31,520 nucleotides of DNA from Echinostoma caproni. Its lineage: Eukaryota > Platyhelminthes > Trematoda > Plagiorchiida > Echinostomatidae. This document shows, piece by piece, positions 1-11,924 of this stretch (position 1 is its first letter; the number at the start of each line of letters is the position of its first letter). The stretch covers positions 1-31,520 of the forward strand of contig UZAN01045724.1 in NCBI GenBank assembly GCA_900618425.1. The letters are read 5' to 3'. The position numbers and the translations under genes were made by a program. Under the pieces are notes generated by a model. The model worked only from the letters and a program-made list of their open reading frames with translations. It searched no databases and had not been told where the DNA came from.

Positions 1-22
1 ATGACGTAACACAACCTAGAGT

Positions 23-228
23 CTACCTTGTGACGGCTTTCAAGCAAGTGTAGTGCGATGGCTGATGTTGCTTGGTGAAGCAGTCACGATGCCCCGGGTA
101 GGCTTTTACTGATTTATGCACGTACTTAGAGATGTGTTCGGTCATTCTAGTTGGCACTGATCGGTCGGTTCTACTAATGTATGCCTCGTTGCAGCGGTAA
201 CAAAAGGTAAAAATGCGAACGGGGAAGG
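23..228 (-). pseudogene. GIY-YIG endonuclease relic, Penelope-like element C-terminus
   Basis: Read on the minus strand, about 40 residues resemble the GIY-YIG nuclease domain found at the C-terminus of Penelope-like retroelements. A Cys-containing lead-in (FCYRCNEAY) is followed by YISRT, an arginine-rich stretch (DRSVPTRMTEH) and then ISKYVHK. The Tyr-Ile-x-Arg-Thr core, with a downstream R..EH, is the usual nuclease signature. The glycine normally found after Tyr-Ile is Ser here. No reverse transcriptase is visible upstream on the same strand, so this is an isolated, probably dead fragment. It differs from the GIY-YIG copy near 12100-12390, so at least two lineages are present. The family call rests on the motif alone. 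Confidence 0.5.
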
Positions 229-2669
229 AGACTGGACTGAGTGATGATTTCCAAATGGTAGTAGGCAGACGCCGTCTGAGCGAATGAGGACGTAATACCG
301 CATCAGAATGCACCAAACAAAGATGCACACACAAGAAAACTTAGTTACAGATATCCCGATTTGCTTCATTTGTCTATCTTGTTTACCATTATACGTAGGT
401 GACCGATCAGAGTATAGTAAAGAAGTTCCTCTCACAGTTTGTCTTCTGACTTGTTTACCTAGAAAATACTTGGTTGGCTAAACGAGGCCATTGTGAGAAC
501 GGTTGGAAGTGAGTGAGATGATGATAGCATCGTTTATCAGTTTCTTCATGAAACATACTTTATCTCTCCGGTGGGAAGGAAGTGACTTTATCCAAACAAA
601 CAACTAAATCAGTTGTCATAGAACAGTAATTGCCGCAGATGTACCACACGAGGATTGCGTGATTAAAGTGATCGAATTAGTGTACCTGTAAAGATAGAGA
701 GAAAAAACGTCAGTACATACTTTCATGCACTCAACAAATGTTCCATTGCGTGACTTCCTAATGGAAGTATTGTTTCATTTTTGCGCAAGGCTCTTGCAAA
801 ATGATTTGTCGCCCCCCTCCCCGTTTTAAGAAGAACATATTTCACCGGTCCGTGTGTGGTTCTTAAGTGCCGTGTGAGCACTCCTGGCGTCTGTTCCACT
901 TGCTAATGCGTTCCCGATACTGTTTTTCCTCTCCGATTTCTCACTGTGTTCAAACAAGACGACTGCCCTTGACAGCGTAGAGAAATCCATGGGAAAATTT
1001 GTACGGTCAATGACTTCTCGTTCCGCATTCAGTAAATGAAATGAGCCTTCCCCGAGATCATTTACGAAAATAAGAGCTACGTCGCAGTACTGTATCATTA
1101 TTGTCCAAGCCAATTTCGCTGCAGTTCAACGTGGCGCGTATTGCAGAAAACGCAATGGTAAAATAGGGTTTTGTCATGGCGAGTAGTAAGTTTAAACAGA
1201 GTAGAAACAAATAAACGTATATAAGGGTGGAGAGAAAAGTAGGACCACGTCTCCATGTGAAGCCCAATATAAAAATTTCTTTTTCTTGTTTTAAATAGAA
1301 CAGTTAGGGCCCGGGATTGCATCAATTAGTAGCAATCGCGTCAACAAACCTTAGAAGCCTTGCAATCCGTAATTTGTAGACTGTCCTTAACGCCATATTC
1401 CGGTCAATCTGGTGTTGCGTCATCAGATGTCTAGCTTTGATCGATCACGGGGTCATGGGGTTTTTTATCTGTCGTTTCGATGCAACGAACTTGACCTTGA
1501 CGGGATTAACCGACTCAGAACAAAAATGCGGTATATTTTCAAGCTTCCGGTTTACCTTATCTTTGCTCCGTTATGCTACCTCAGGTCATTCCGTATCCAA
1601 ATTATAGTTTCTGCTGTATGCTCATTTTGAGATGCAGTAGAATTGCCCCTGGACATTATTGCAATAAGGTGATTCATTCGGAACTTGCTAAACAGGGCTC
1701 AAACTAGAGACTATTATATCCAACCAAATGTTTAACAATTTCATACGCAATTGAATCTGTCATTCTTTTTATTCCGGCTAGAGATCCGTGGGTCCGTTGG
1801 ATTCAGACATTGGGACATCAGGAGACGAGTATTCTACTCCGGTCAAACACTCGGGATTCCTATGCTCCCGGATGAGTGAAATGTCAAAGTGTTCGCACAA
1901 CCACACCGGCAAAACGATAATTCACAGAACCGGAAAGAATAAAGTGAAAATAAATTGAAGCTTAGCAATCTATCATTGTAGGCCGAGAAAAAGTATACTT
2001 ATAACAAACAGATAACTGGAGAAGAGTTGTACATTGTAAAACTGAACTCAGGTCAGGTCTCACCAAATAGCGTTTTTATAGCTCTTCATATGCTTCAAAA
2101 TCTGAGGCTCTCCAGATCGAACTAACTCGCTGAGCCTCGTTTTACTTGGATTCTGTGTGAATGTTTGTAGAAGTGATATTTCTTCATGAACTCATTTTAA
2201 TTGCCAGTGATGGATACCTATCTATTCCCATAGATGAAAGCAGCCCGCATCGGGTGTAAATGAATAAAGCAAAAAATAATTATTTACGGGGAAACGTAAT
2301 GTTCTAATCTGAAATTATACACCGATGTTTGCCGCCACATTCATTCAGAGATGCTATCGTCTCCGCGCTCAGCGATAAACAATTGCTTTCATTCAACTTC
2401 CACGATGTTCTTCACTATCGATAAGGTGCTCCACAGCCGTGAATGTAAAAAGAACTCTGACGTGCACCCAAGAGTCAGATGAATCAAGTGAACTCAAAGC
2501 TTTATGCACCCGGTAGGATGAATTTTCAACAGTTTCGACAAGTTACAGTGAGGAAAAAGTTAAGCATTTGAAAAAGAAGAAATATACAAATACTAAATGA
2601 AAAACAAACGGATTAGGTGAAATCCTCATGTGACAGATAATTGTTCAACTCAGTAATAATATTTGCTCG
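229..2669. other. Anonymous non-coding stretch
   Basis: No convincing gene is visible. The only hint is on the minus strand at about 1030-1110, where a short peptide (IQYCDVALIF) faintly recalls the YADD region of a reverse transcriptase. The neighbouring blocks of that domain are missing, so I do not call a gene. The rest is AT-rich sequence without obvious repeats. Confidence 0.5.
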
Positions 2670-2672
2670 NNN
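2670..2672. other. 3-base assembly join (NNN)
   Basis: Three Ns sit where the minus-strand reverse transcriptase relic loses its continuation. The element's C-terminal reading runs up to this point and sequence below it is unrelated, so two contigs may be joined here without true adjacency. Confidence 0.8.
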
Positions 2673-4030
2673 GTGTTGCTGCGTGCGAATTCAAAATTGG
2701 GAATGGGTACTCGGAGGAGACACCGATTTATTGAGATGGGAGTGCAGGCAGTGTTCTTCATTGGACAAGATATGGTTGATAAATCGATAGCATTAATCAA
2801 AACGCTTGCTCACAATAAAGTGAAACAAATTGGTCTTTGAAATACCGCTGAAACGGGAAAGAAGTTTAAGAGATCTGGAAAAAGGAGTAGAGTCTTTCTC
2901 CTTCAGACCAGGAAAATATACGGGGGAGCGGTACAACCAATGTGCAAATTTAAGAATGACATTTGAGGGAACTCCGAGTTTTTTAAGCCTAAAGGCATAG
3001 AATGATAGCTTACGAACCCGAANCATGTTTGGACCAAGAAAGATTGTGACAAAGTAACTCCCAGATATTTCACAGTTAGCTCTGGGGATGGTATTACCAT
3101 TAACAGAAAGTTCAGGCTGATTATTCAAAAGGTTTTGATAGGGCATGCCTGTTTTAAGGCTAAAAGAAACATCCACACATTTATCTACGTTCAGCATAAA
3201 AGATCGAGGAGTCGACTGTTGTATCTCGTATAAGTCAATAGGTACGCAAGTGGGGAATTGAATATTAATTATATTTCCAGTACGTAAATGCAAACGTAGC
3301 CGGTCCGCAAGCCGGTGAGCGAGCAGTGCGTCAACACCCACACAGGCAGGCACAAAACCGGCGCAAGTCTTACCAGAAGGAATGTCGTCACGCTGGGCTG
3401 TCAACGAACCAATCAATACTGACCTCTGATTCGCTGAGGCGGATCGACTTTGTACCAGGGTAAGTCCGCATAACGTGCGTCCGTGCGTGTGATGGTAGGC
3501 CGCAACGATCACTCACGCGATGGGTACATCACTAGACTGCAGGCCACAGCATAAAAGATCGAGGAGTCGATCAACTAAAAATTTTATTTGGACAAACTTG
3601 AAGTTAACTGAAACAATCAGGAACAGTCGAGGGACAACCGACCAATACGTCATCAGTATACTTGCAGGCGATAGAGTTGGGAGAGATGGGAAGATCCTTG
3701 ATATACAGGGAAAAAAGAAATGGAGACAAAATCGCACTCCGAAAAGCTCCCGAGTTAACTTCTAGGAGGGAGTAAGATTTACCGTGACAAAAGTGTATTC
3801 CGTCCGATGAGTGAAGTAATTAATTAGTACATTCAGCAAAATAGGTGACAGACCACGATCCGAAAGACGTTGACTGAGAATGCCACAATCAAGTGATCCG
3901 AAAGCATTAGCATAATCAAGAAAATTTAAACGGACTATGCCAGTCCCTTTACCCAATAAGGAAAGCCATTTCCTTTCCGTAAAGCTAGCGGCACTTCCCA
4001 GTTTCTCTATACAGATCCCCATTTTACCGA
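2673..4030 (-). pseudogene. Non-LTR retrotransposon reverse transcriptase relic, interrupted
   Basis: Three minus-strand blocks form one reverse transcriptase of the CR1/jockey-like type. Block 1 (about 4022-3762) carries the palm start, VRLNFLDYANAFGSLDCGIL, then LSDRGLSPILLNVLINY. Block 2 (about 3760-3571) carries SPFLFSLYIKDLP followed by CKYTDDVLV, so the catalytic box reads YTDD rather than YADD. Block 3 (about 3215-2793) starts NVDKCVDVSFSLKTG and continues through the thumb region (RLKKLGVPSNVILKFAH, LSRSLKLLSRFSG-like). A weaker C-terminal tail runs to the NNN join. Stop codons and frame changes separate the blocks, and a 355-bp insertion splits blocks 2 and 3. There is no endonuclease domain, so the copy is 5'-truncated. 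It is non-functional. Confidence 0.85.
3192..3570. mobile_element. 331-bp insertion flanked by 24-bp direct repeats
   Basis: A perfect 24-bp direct repeat lies at 3192-3215 and 3547-3570 (core: aagatcgaggagtcga). One copy belongs to the interrupted reverse transcriptase reading, so the repeat is best read as a target-site duplication around a 331-bp insert (3216-3546). The insert is more GC-rich than its surroundings. It shows no poly-A or simple-repeat tail, no terminal inverted repeat and no clear tRNA promoter boxes. On the minus strand it stays open for about 95 codons, but the product resembles nothing I know. Long duplications fit target-primed insertion (SINE or LINE tail) better than an LTR or DNA transposon. 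The element family is unknown. Confidence 0.6.
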
Positions 4031-5669
4031 TCGCTAGCGATGCAGTAGATTATTGATGTGTTTCAAATAGCAACAAGCATTTAGATAAATCTGCTTCACA
4101 ACCGACTTTTACTTTCTGAGGTCACATTTCCTTATCGGCTCTTTGTTATCCATCTAGTCACCTACAATTTGCAATAAACTGCAAGAAAATACTCACCGCA
4201 TGATCACTGTTGCAGATGGTGTTGTGTCATTTATAAAGGAATGCATGCCTCGTACTCCAACGTCATCTGAGGAATACTCTGTTTCATCGTCCAACGATAA
4301 AAATCCTATAGAGTATATTATCATAAACGAATATTTCGAAGTGTAGATTAACTATCATGTGAACAAATCATCAACCATGAAACTGTATACTTTTTGCAGG
4401 ACACGATAGCATCTCCGATTTTATCTCGACCAATATCACTTCAGTTCCCAAATTCCAATTGCCACAAATTCCATTATTCTTTTATGATGGTGTTCTATAT
4501 GCATGTGCCAAAAATAACCTGAAGAGCTGTAATGTGGATTTCGAACTCTCCGGTTTCGTTTTCCCTGTTTTTCATCTATGTGGGTTGCCACGTTCTTCTG
4601 TTTTGTTTTCTATCACTTACAAGAAACTCATTTGACCATCTGCAACCGTGTCCAGTACCGTAAACTGTCCCTTGACTGTCCCTTCATTCATCCCTGATCT
4701 CAAGATTGGACATTGACGGAAATTTGCTTTTGAGCAGCTCATCGATCTTGTCAAAAGCAAACCAAACTTGTCATTGTTATGGCTTTTACTCGAAAAATAC
4801 CATATTTGTGGATTTAAGCCAAATAAATTACCATCTCTGAAAATGTACGGAGAAGTTTACTTCGGTTCCGGTTATCTTCTTCAAACAAATGGAACAGAAA
4901 ATTAGAGCATCCTGGACAGTCTGGGAGAAAACTCTGAGTAAACATTGCCGGTTGTGCAGCAATTGAGTAATCGTCCGAACGAACGGCCAGTGGCATGATG
5001 GAGAGGAGAAGGATGCAATAAAATGTAGCAATTGGACAGATGAGAAAAGCAGTGCAATCTGCTTACGCTCATCGGGGTTGGGTGAGACGGAATTGATCAA
5101 CAATTTTTAAAAAGGAAAAAAGCAATGTTTTTTTTTTGGGGGGGGACAGCAATTAAAAGTCAGCTATGTGCTCAAAGTCAACAATGGGAGTTTGTCGCAA
5201 ATGTGAACCACCCACGCAAATCTGTCGTAAGATAAATATGCGGTGCCAATTTGAATAACTAATTTGCAAATGTGGCATAACTTTACATCAGTCACGGATG
5301 ATCACTGAAGGAACGGAATGAGGAAAATTTTGAAAACGTTTGGTTCATTACTGACCTTGGTTGCCAAGATTAAATAATCTCAAAATGAAAGTCGCAAACT
5401 TTAACAAGTATGAAAACGCAATATTTCCTAATAGGAATGACTAAGAAAGTATGCTAAATTATTTCCATAAACCCTTGCAATCTCGGTTTTTGTTATGAGG
5501 CGTTTTTTATCCGACATATAACCCATTATAGCAACTCTATTGAATAAGCAAATGAAATTCTTTCACAATCCGAAGAAATGACATTAAATAAACCTTCATA
5601 ATAATAATAATCTATGTTTAAAATCTAACCCACTGAATTCGAGAAATACCACTTTAATCTAAGTCAACC
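4031..5669. other. Anonymous non-coding stretch
   Basis: Nothing recognisable was found. A T-run directly followed by a G-run lies near 5128-5145. Short open frames (for example minus strand 4828-5103) have no recognisable domain and look like chance. Confidence 0.5.
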
Positions 5670-6090
5670 TTGAAATCAAGGTCATTGTTACGCACAGCTT
5701 TGAATGTTCGTATTGTTATCACCATAATGAAGCAAGCAGCGCTCAAAAACAAAATTTCTCGCTATCTCAGCGAAGAGGACAGAAATGGGATTGTACGAGC
5801 ACAGAGGCTGGTATTTTCCATAGCAAATCTTGCCCAATGCCTTATCGTTAACAAAAGCACAATTTACAGGATAATCCATGGAAAAACAACAACCAAAACA
5901 GCTTGTGGAGGCTGTAAACCGAGTAGATTCTGAACCATTCCATCTGTTTTGTATAAACGAATCAGAAAAATCACGGCTATAAAGAGACTCACCAAGGCTT
6001 GTTTATTACTATTTGGAAAAAAAATGGTTCCGGTATAAATGCTGTTGCCTATACAAACCCACAAGTGTATCGGTGATTCAGTTTCGACTA
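5670..6090 (+). pseudogene. Transposase-like helix-turn-helix relic (Tc1/mariner type?)
   Basis: The open part (about 5727-5933) reads KISRYLSEEDRNGIVRAQRL, then SIANLAQ and VNKSTIYRII, then GGCKPSRF. A 'LSEEDR..IV' helix, an 'IA..L.V..STIYRI' recognition helix and a 'GG.KPS' linker follow the order seen in the N-terminal DNA-binding region of Tc1/mariner-like transposases. Downstream of the stop at 5931-5933, faintly similar peptide pieces appear in shifting frames up to about 6090. No DDE/DDD catalytic domain and no terminal inverted repeats are visible. The family call is inference from the HTH; another HTH-bearing element is possible. Confidence 0.4.
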
Positions 6091-9000
6091 GATCTGTACA
6101 TGCTCCAGGTGGAAACCTTCATTTGCACATATCTATTCATATCGTGCTTCTGATTTTGCATGCCTTCCACTGATTTGAGCAACTGCTTGCTCTAATGACA
6201 AAGGTGATATCTACCAAATTCAGTTTCATTTTGTGTACTTTTGCAAAATGTTCATCCGCAAAATTTGGTGTAAATGCTGAAAATGTACACATCTGGGTGC
6301 ATAAAGCTACCAGTGACTTAACTTTGACCTGAATTGACTGTAAAAATGGGACCGTAAAGCGTGACGGCCTTTTTTATACCTTGTGTAAAACATGTAACTC
6401 TGGATAGGGAAAATTGCTCTTTGCCAACACGTACTAAATATACGGTTCCGAGTTATTTTTGATCAAATGTTCCGCGTTAGTTATCGTATGGCTTGATCGC
6501 TATGATAACAACTCCGCCTTCTTATCCTATGTTTCCTCATGATGTGATCCGGAGCAGCTCCTTCAAGCCTTCTCCTGATCCTGGATTCGAAGGTGACACC
6601 AAGGAGTGCAGCCCCGGGGAATAGATCACCGACATATCCGAGGGTAAGACAATACAAACACAAATGGCATACTCGATGTTCATGGTTTGATAGACTCAGA
6701 ACATGATCGGACATTTCAGTTCACCCGAGTGTAAATGTATACTGGCCATTTATTGAGTTACAGAGAAAAAATCGCTTGTTTTCTGTTCTAGACCTTATTT
6801 TCATGTCCTAAAATTGCTAGTAACACTTAAGATTGTGCGAGAAATGTTTTTCCATAGAGAAAACAAACGTTAACAGAATATTCCAAACGCGCGATTACGA
6901 CACAAACGTCCACATGGCAGCGGAGGAGATCGTTCGCATTGAGGCTTTCCATTTTAAAGCACAATGCATTGTAGTAAGTTTGATGCGGGCAATGCATCTC
7001 GCTCATACAAAAATTAGCCTTGATGTTTTCACATTTTACGCTCCAAGCTCAAAGGTATGATACCAAGGTCAGTATTTCAATGGATATGCTCTGACTTTAT
7101 CAGGGTTCAAATAAAATAGCAGAAAAAAGAAGCTTTTGAAACACTAACGTTGCTGTACCGTCTGATAGGACGTAATTACGGTAACCGACATTCTGGCCTC
7201 GAATTTGCACTTACCGGGCTAGACGCTACCCAGACACGTTCACCTTTCGAGTGTGGAGTGATATTGGGCTGCCATATTTAGCCGCAAACTACAAGGCAAC
7301 GTTACTGATTGTCTTGCCGCGGCCTTTGACTCTTTCGGGTGCAAAGTCAGTCAGACGCAATACAATATAGGCTTGATTGGTTTGATGTATCGCTCCGAGG
7401 AATTACTTACTAAGACGCGGTTGCAAACCATGAATCATGTGTTGTGATGAAAGTTCACGCATTTTCATGGATTGGATCGGGTTACCCCACTCGTCTCTAC
7501 CACGACGATCTGGGTGGAAATTGAGACGCTTTATTAGTTGGCAACCATTTTACAATTGTCTGTATCCAACAACTCGGATTTTAATCAATCAGTCATTGTG
7601 GATTGTGAGGAGGAGGGTTAGAAATAATTTAGAGGCCGTTGTAATCGGTTGCTACCGGAAACACTTTGGGACGCAATGCTCATGCTGTATAGTTGTTTGG
7701 ATTTATTTGCCAAGCATCATTCACCATGAATTTCCCTGGACAACAAATTGATCTCACTTTTCTTGCATCCCCCCCCCTCGGTAAACTGTGTGACCGCTGA
7801 ACACAGAACATACCACACTGTATCCGAGCCCGATTTAATTCCGGAATCATTTCTCGGCGTCTTGGCCGGTGATTACTTCTACTACTTACTACTTGATATC
7901 ATTCCACTGGGGTCTTCCAGCAGTAGGGTTAAGACGCTCTTAAACGCTTTGCGCACACATGGGCTACAGTTATCGTTCACGGGAAAACGAGCTTCCCTTT
8001 AACGACAATCCTCACGAGGCTTAGATAACACAAATCCATACGATACAAAAATGTCCCTTGGATGATGCGCTGAGCTGATTAGTCTAACGATTTTTCCACC
8101 ATGTAGTAAGATAAAAATACTCTCCAATCATACATGGATTTTAGAAAAGGTGATCACACACACACCACTTATTTGGTTCAGACCCGAGACGATTGTATCA
8201 AAGCAGTTTACAAGAGACAAGCCGGGACATTTTCAAAGCATCAAATCGTGTTAATCACTAAAATCCGCTGTGGAAACTGAACAATTATGGAATTCGGGGA
8301 TTTTTATTTAGTTGGATCGAGGAACGTTTTTGACAGCAAGCCCGAGTTTCTCATTCACAATCTGATCCTATCTACGTGATCCTCGAGATTTCACAAGATC
8401 TGTTATTGGCCCTCATCCACGGTTAGATTTTATAAATGACACGACAAACAATGTTTGCGAGTAAAGTCAAAAGTTGGCAGACTGACAAAACATGTGTGCA
8501 ATATACATCTGTTTGGAGAACACTCAGTGCCGATCATTTATGGTGGATTAACCATTTTGTGCGTCTCCGAGGTGACTGAGTTATACGGTGTTCTCATCAT
8601 AAAACGCTCCCTAGGCAAGAGTAATGCCGGGTATACGAGGAACTATTTCAAAAAAAGAAACATTTTTGGCACGTAGCGACTGCTCACAAAGATTGGAATC
8701 GGAAGACAAATTTCCACGCATACCTAAAGTTCAAAGTGTACAAACCATTGTGTGAATGCCGCTGACTGGTTGTACAAATATTTTATGCGGATGATAATTT
8801 CTTAATTCAGCTTTTACGCTGTACCAGTGTGCTGATAAGCTAAGTTACGTGAACAAGAACATTGTCAAAGGAAGGAGATGTTTTGGATCTTTAAAGTTTC
8901 CGTGCTATTTTAGGAACCAGCAAGTAGAGTCGAATGTTTGAAAGAAATTGCAATGGCTCACAGATGAATGGATTAGAAATACGCAGCTTGAGCAGTCCCT

Positions 9001-9501
9001 ATTTGGTGATGTCGTTCAGAACAGAACATTTCCTCTCGATGTTTTGCCGGGTCGTTTTTGTTCCGAATGAAAGCTCCGAATAAATCCGAATTTATTGGGC
9101 TGACGAGGTACACATGCATTTCAGTGTTGTATGAAACAAAAATAAACTGTTTGTGGAGTGAACATGGCAAGCAAACAAACAACGGGAATGGAATTGAGAG
9201 GAGACTTCCTTCCTGTTGCAACTGTTTGGATCCCGTGACTGATATAAACAGTGGAATAGAACAGGACGGTGCTCTGTGCTCAGAAATTCGCCAATTCACG
9301 ACGCTAAGTATCATCATTCAAATTCTCCGCCGGACTATGATTCACCAAACATTCCTGAACTCACTAACATTCACGGCATTTTATTTAGTAGAACCTGAAT
9401 GGTTTACCAATGTCATTGAAGTCTGTTCTCATCTATTTGGTTCAGTTTAGTATTATGGATCGTGCTCGTTGATCGTCCAAGTAGATTCGCCTGGTACCCT
9501 G
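6091..9501. other. Anonymous stretch, no supported gene
   Basis: I find no recognisable domain, RNA gene or clear repeat here. Moderate open frames exist (plus strand 7437-7751, 7748-8002 and 9058-9450), but their products match no family I know and lack clear splice or promoter context. The 7150-8000 part is more GC-rich than its flanks and may be an old degraded repeat. Confidence 0.45.
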
Positions 9502-10870
9502 TTAGAAGCTTTTACAATATTGTAGCTTACCTCTACTTGCGGTAAGTGGGTTCCACAACGGAATCAGTCTGTCAGTGAAAAAGGTTTGCCTCAGTTGCAG
9601 CCGGGGATGGGTTTTCTGCAGAAGCAGGTGATGTCCCCTCTTATCTCTATGCGGAATCAAAGAAAGCAGGTCGTCAAATCTCAGGTCTGACAAATCCTTG
9701 ACTATCCTAAACGTCTCTATCAGGTCCTCCCTTATCCGTCTCTGTTTGAGGGAAAACAGATTCAGATCCCTGATTCGTTGTTGATAGCGTTTTTCTCGTT
9801 GTACAGCTATCATCCTAGTGGCTAGATGTAGAACTATCTCTAATATGTTGGTTTCCTTTCGATAAAACAGAGCCCAAGTGTGTATGCAGTATTCCGTATG
9901 CGGCGGACAGCTTACTTGTGTGATGGGACAAACATCTCGAGTTTCCTGCCCGTCATGGTTGTGCAAAGATGAATGAGCTTTCTTCTCGCTTTGTTAGCTG
10001 CTTTCACACACTTATTACTTAGTGTGAACTCCCCGCGTGATCTCTAGTCCCAGATCCTTGGTTTTGCGCACTCCTTATTTCCACTGGATCCGTCCCATCT
10101 CTTCATCAGTCTTGGTAGTCAGTAGCAGACATTTCGAGACATTTAACGGTAGGTCCCATTGTTTAGCATATCTTTTAACTATCTTCATATCTCTTGCCAG
10201 ATCACATTCAATTATCTTAACCTCAAGTGAAACAGAAGACAGGGAATTGGGAGATCCCGTGCTAGGTTATCCATGTAGAACATGAACAACACGGTCTAAG
10301 TCCCGATGCTCGAGTTACTCCTCTTGAGACCACTTCCACTTCGGAAATGTGATCCCTTACTTTGATATTAATCGTCCGTGATTCTAGGAAACCCACTGCC
10401 CGGCTCTTTACTTCCCCATCTATTCTCAACATCTGCATCTTATGTTCTAACATACGGTGGCTGATCGAAACGAATACCTTCTGAAGGTCGAAATCACGTA
10501 CCTCCACTGGGAGGTCCTCAGAGACAGGTAATGTGATACCCCTTCTGGAAACACCGTTAGGTTTGTCAGACATGATCTCTTTTCGACAAATCCATGTGGA
10601 GCTGGTAGCAACATTCCACCATTGACCATGTGATGGCATATTTGCCTTGTGACTACCCACTCCAAACACTTAGATATTACCGAAGTCAATCTTACTGGTC
10701 TGAAATTCTCGACTTTTCGTCGAGATCTAGATTTACGTATCACCACTACTGTAGCTTTACGCCAGTCGTCCGGGACAAAGCCAAACTTAAGCGACTATGA
10801 ATGGCTCATAGATCGGACTAGATATCACTGTTACCGGAATGTGCGCTTAACTCGATGAACGTTTTAAGTA
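9502..10870 (-). pseudogene. CR1-like non-LTR retrotransposon reverse transcriptase relic
   Basis: Read on the minus strand from about 10820, the order is: FVPDDWRKATVV, then NFRPVRLTSVISKCLEWVV (conserved palm start), then DLQKVFVSISHRMLEHK (D-x-x-K-x-F region), then S-x-GV-x-x-x-GLRP. Thumb and C-terminal blocks follow: RDMKIVKRYAKQWDLPLNVS, a DLGLEITRG block, HTEYCIHTWALF, RDLNLFSLKQRRIREDLIE and RQTFFTDRLIPLWNPL. This is the classic C-terminal order of CR1/jockey-type elements. At least three frame changes and several stops (for example near 10070 and 10010-10017) break it, and the YADD box is not clean. There is no endonuclease domain, so it is a 5'-truncated dead copy. Its sequence differs from the relic at 2673-4030. 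Confidence 0.88.
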
Positions 10871-11049
10871 CCTTTTTGTTATTTTGCATGTATATTTCAG
10901 TTTATCAGAACTAGTTAGTTCCTCGTTTTGCTGAACCACGGAAAATCTTTTACATGATAATTTTTTCACCAATTGAGCAAACCCAGGGTGAACCAAAAAG
11001 CTAACCGCAACGGAACAACTGGTTCCACGTGGTTGGAATTCATCAGCAG

Positions 11050-11150
11050 TGCTAATCAATCCATCGGGCCGATTGAGGATCGAACCCGGGACTTAACAAG
11101 TAGAACACAAAGACACACCATTGCCTGCTGTCCACAGGTAGTTGGTAACA
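11050..11150 (-). repeat. tRNA-derived SINE head (B box)
   Basis: On the minus strand a near-perfect RNA polymerase III B box, GGTTCGATCC, lies at 11086-11077 inside GTCCCGGGTTCGATCCTC. It resembles the T-arm of a tRNA. The upstream A box is degenerate (around 11135, AGCAGGCAATGG), so the sequence is more likely a SINE head than a working tRNA. It sits just upstream of the CR1-like relic on the same strand. Confidence 0.45.
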
Positions 11151-11751
11151 CGGTTTTCCGTTTATAGAGGATAAAACGAAACCCACCTCAGGAAGCTTAT
11201 TACGAACATCTCACCTTGTCCAGATCTCTGAGGTTATGACTCTACTTGAAACAATTTGAACGTGATTGCTTGTCACATGAAGATAATGGTGGATTTGGTT
11301 CGATTAGTTTTTCAGTTCACGATTCTTTTACTCTGTACCCGACCAAATCCGTGCTCGTTCGTATCCAGCCATCCAGAATGATCGGCAATCACTTGGTAGA
11401 AACCCTTACATTTATGGACCTGTAGGCCCAATTATTATCTATTTTCGCTGAATGTTGAATCCAAATACGCGACAAATTTTGGTGTGTTAACCTAATTCTC
11501 ATCTGGTTTGATTTCATTGAATTCACTGGAGCAAGGAAATGATGGTGCATTTGGAAACATCGTGTTAGATGTAAGAAGAATGAGGATTGGAGACAAATAC
11601 CCCAGGTTAATTAGTAATGCTACAAAAGAAAAATTGAAACAAACCTCCATCCCCAACCCCCCACCCCATTTCTACGACCAAGCTGTTATGCATGTATCTA
11701 TGTGACAGTTTTGTGTTCATTGTTGTTTTTTGTACCTCGGGTAGTATAACT

Positions 11752-11909
11752 TGGTGTTCAGTTGTTCGCCGAGATTGGCAATTGTATTGCAAACGTTTCA
11801 TCACCAATTCAGGTAACATTCTCAATGCAGTAACTGTGTGAGTGCTTACCAGTGTCCCTTTCCTTATATAAGTCGTTGAGTCATGCAGAGATGTGACGTT
11901 GCCTGATTG
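11752..11909 (-). repeat. Inverted copy of the Penelope terminal repeat (left)
   Basis: The reverse complement of this segment matches 12671-12827 almost throughout, with scattered substitutions. Both contain a 'cttatataaggaaa' motif, a 'gtgatgaaacgtttgcaat' block and a 'ctcggcgaacaactgaacacca' end. It directly abuts the coding part that follows. Confidence 0.88.
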
Positions 11910-11924
11910 CCTGATCAAACGCAA

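Noticed and set aside
1030..1115. Possible reverse transcriptase YADD region on the minus strand (IQYCDVALIF)
   Set aside because: It is one short block with a damaged motif, no flanking palm or thumb blocks, and continues into featureless sequence.
9058..9450. 130-codon plus-strand frame, with an opposite-strand frame of 114 codons
   Set aside because: Neither strand shows a recognisable domain. Overlapping frames on both strands suggest a stop-poor region rather than a gene.
11030..11060. Minus-strand CTGATGA followed by a TTCC/GGAA stem, hammerhead-like
   Set aside because: The obligatory GAAA after stem II is absent.
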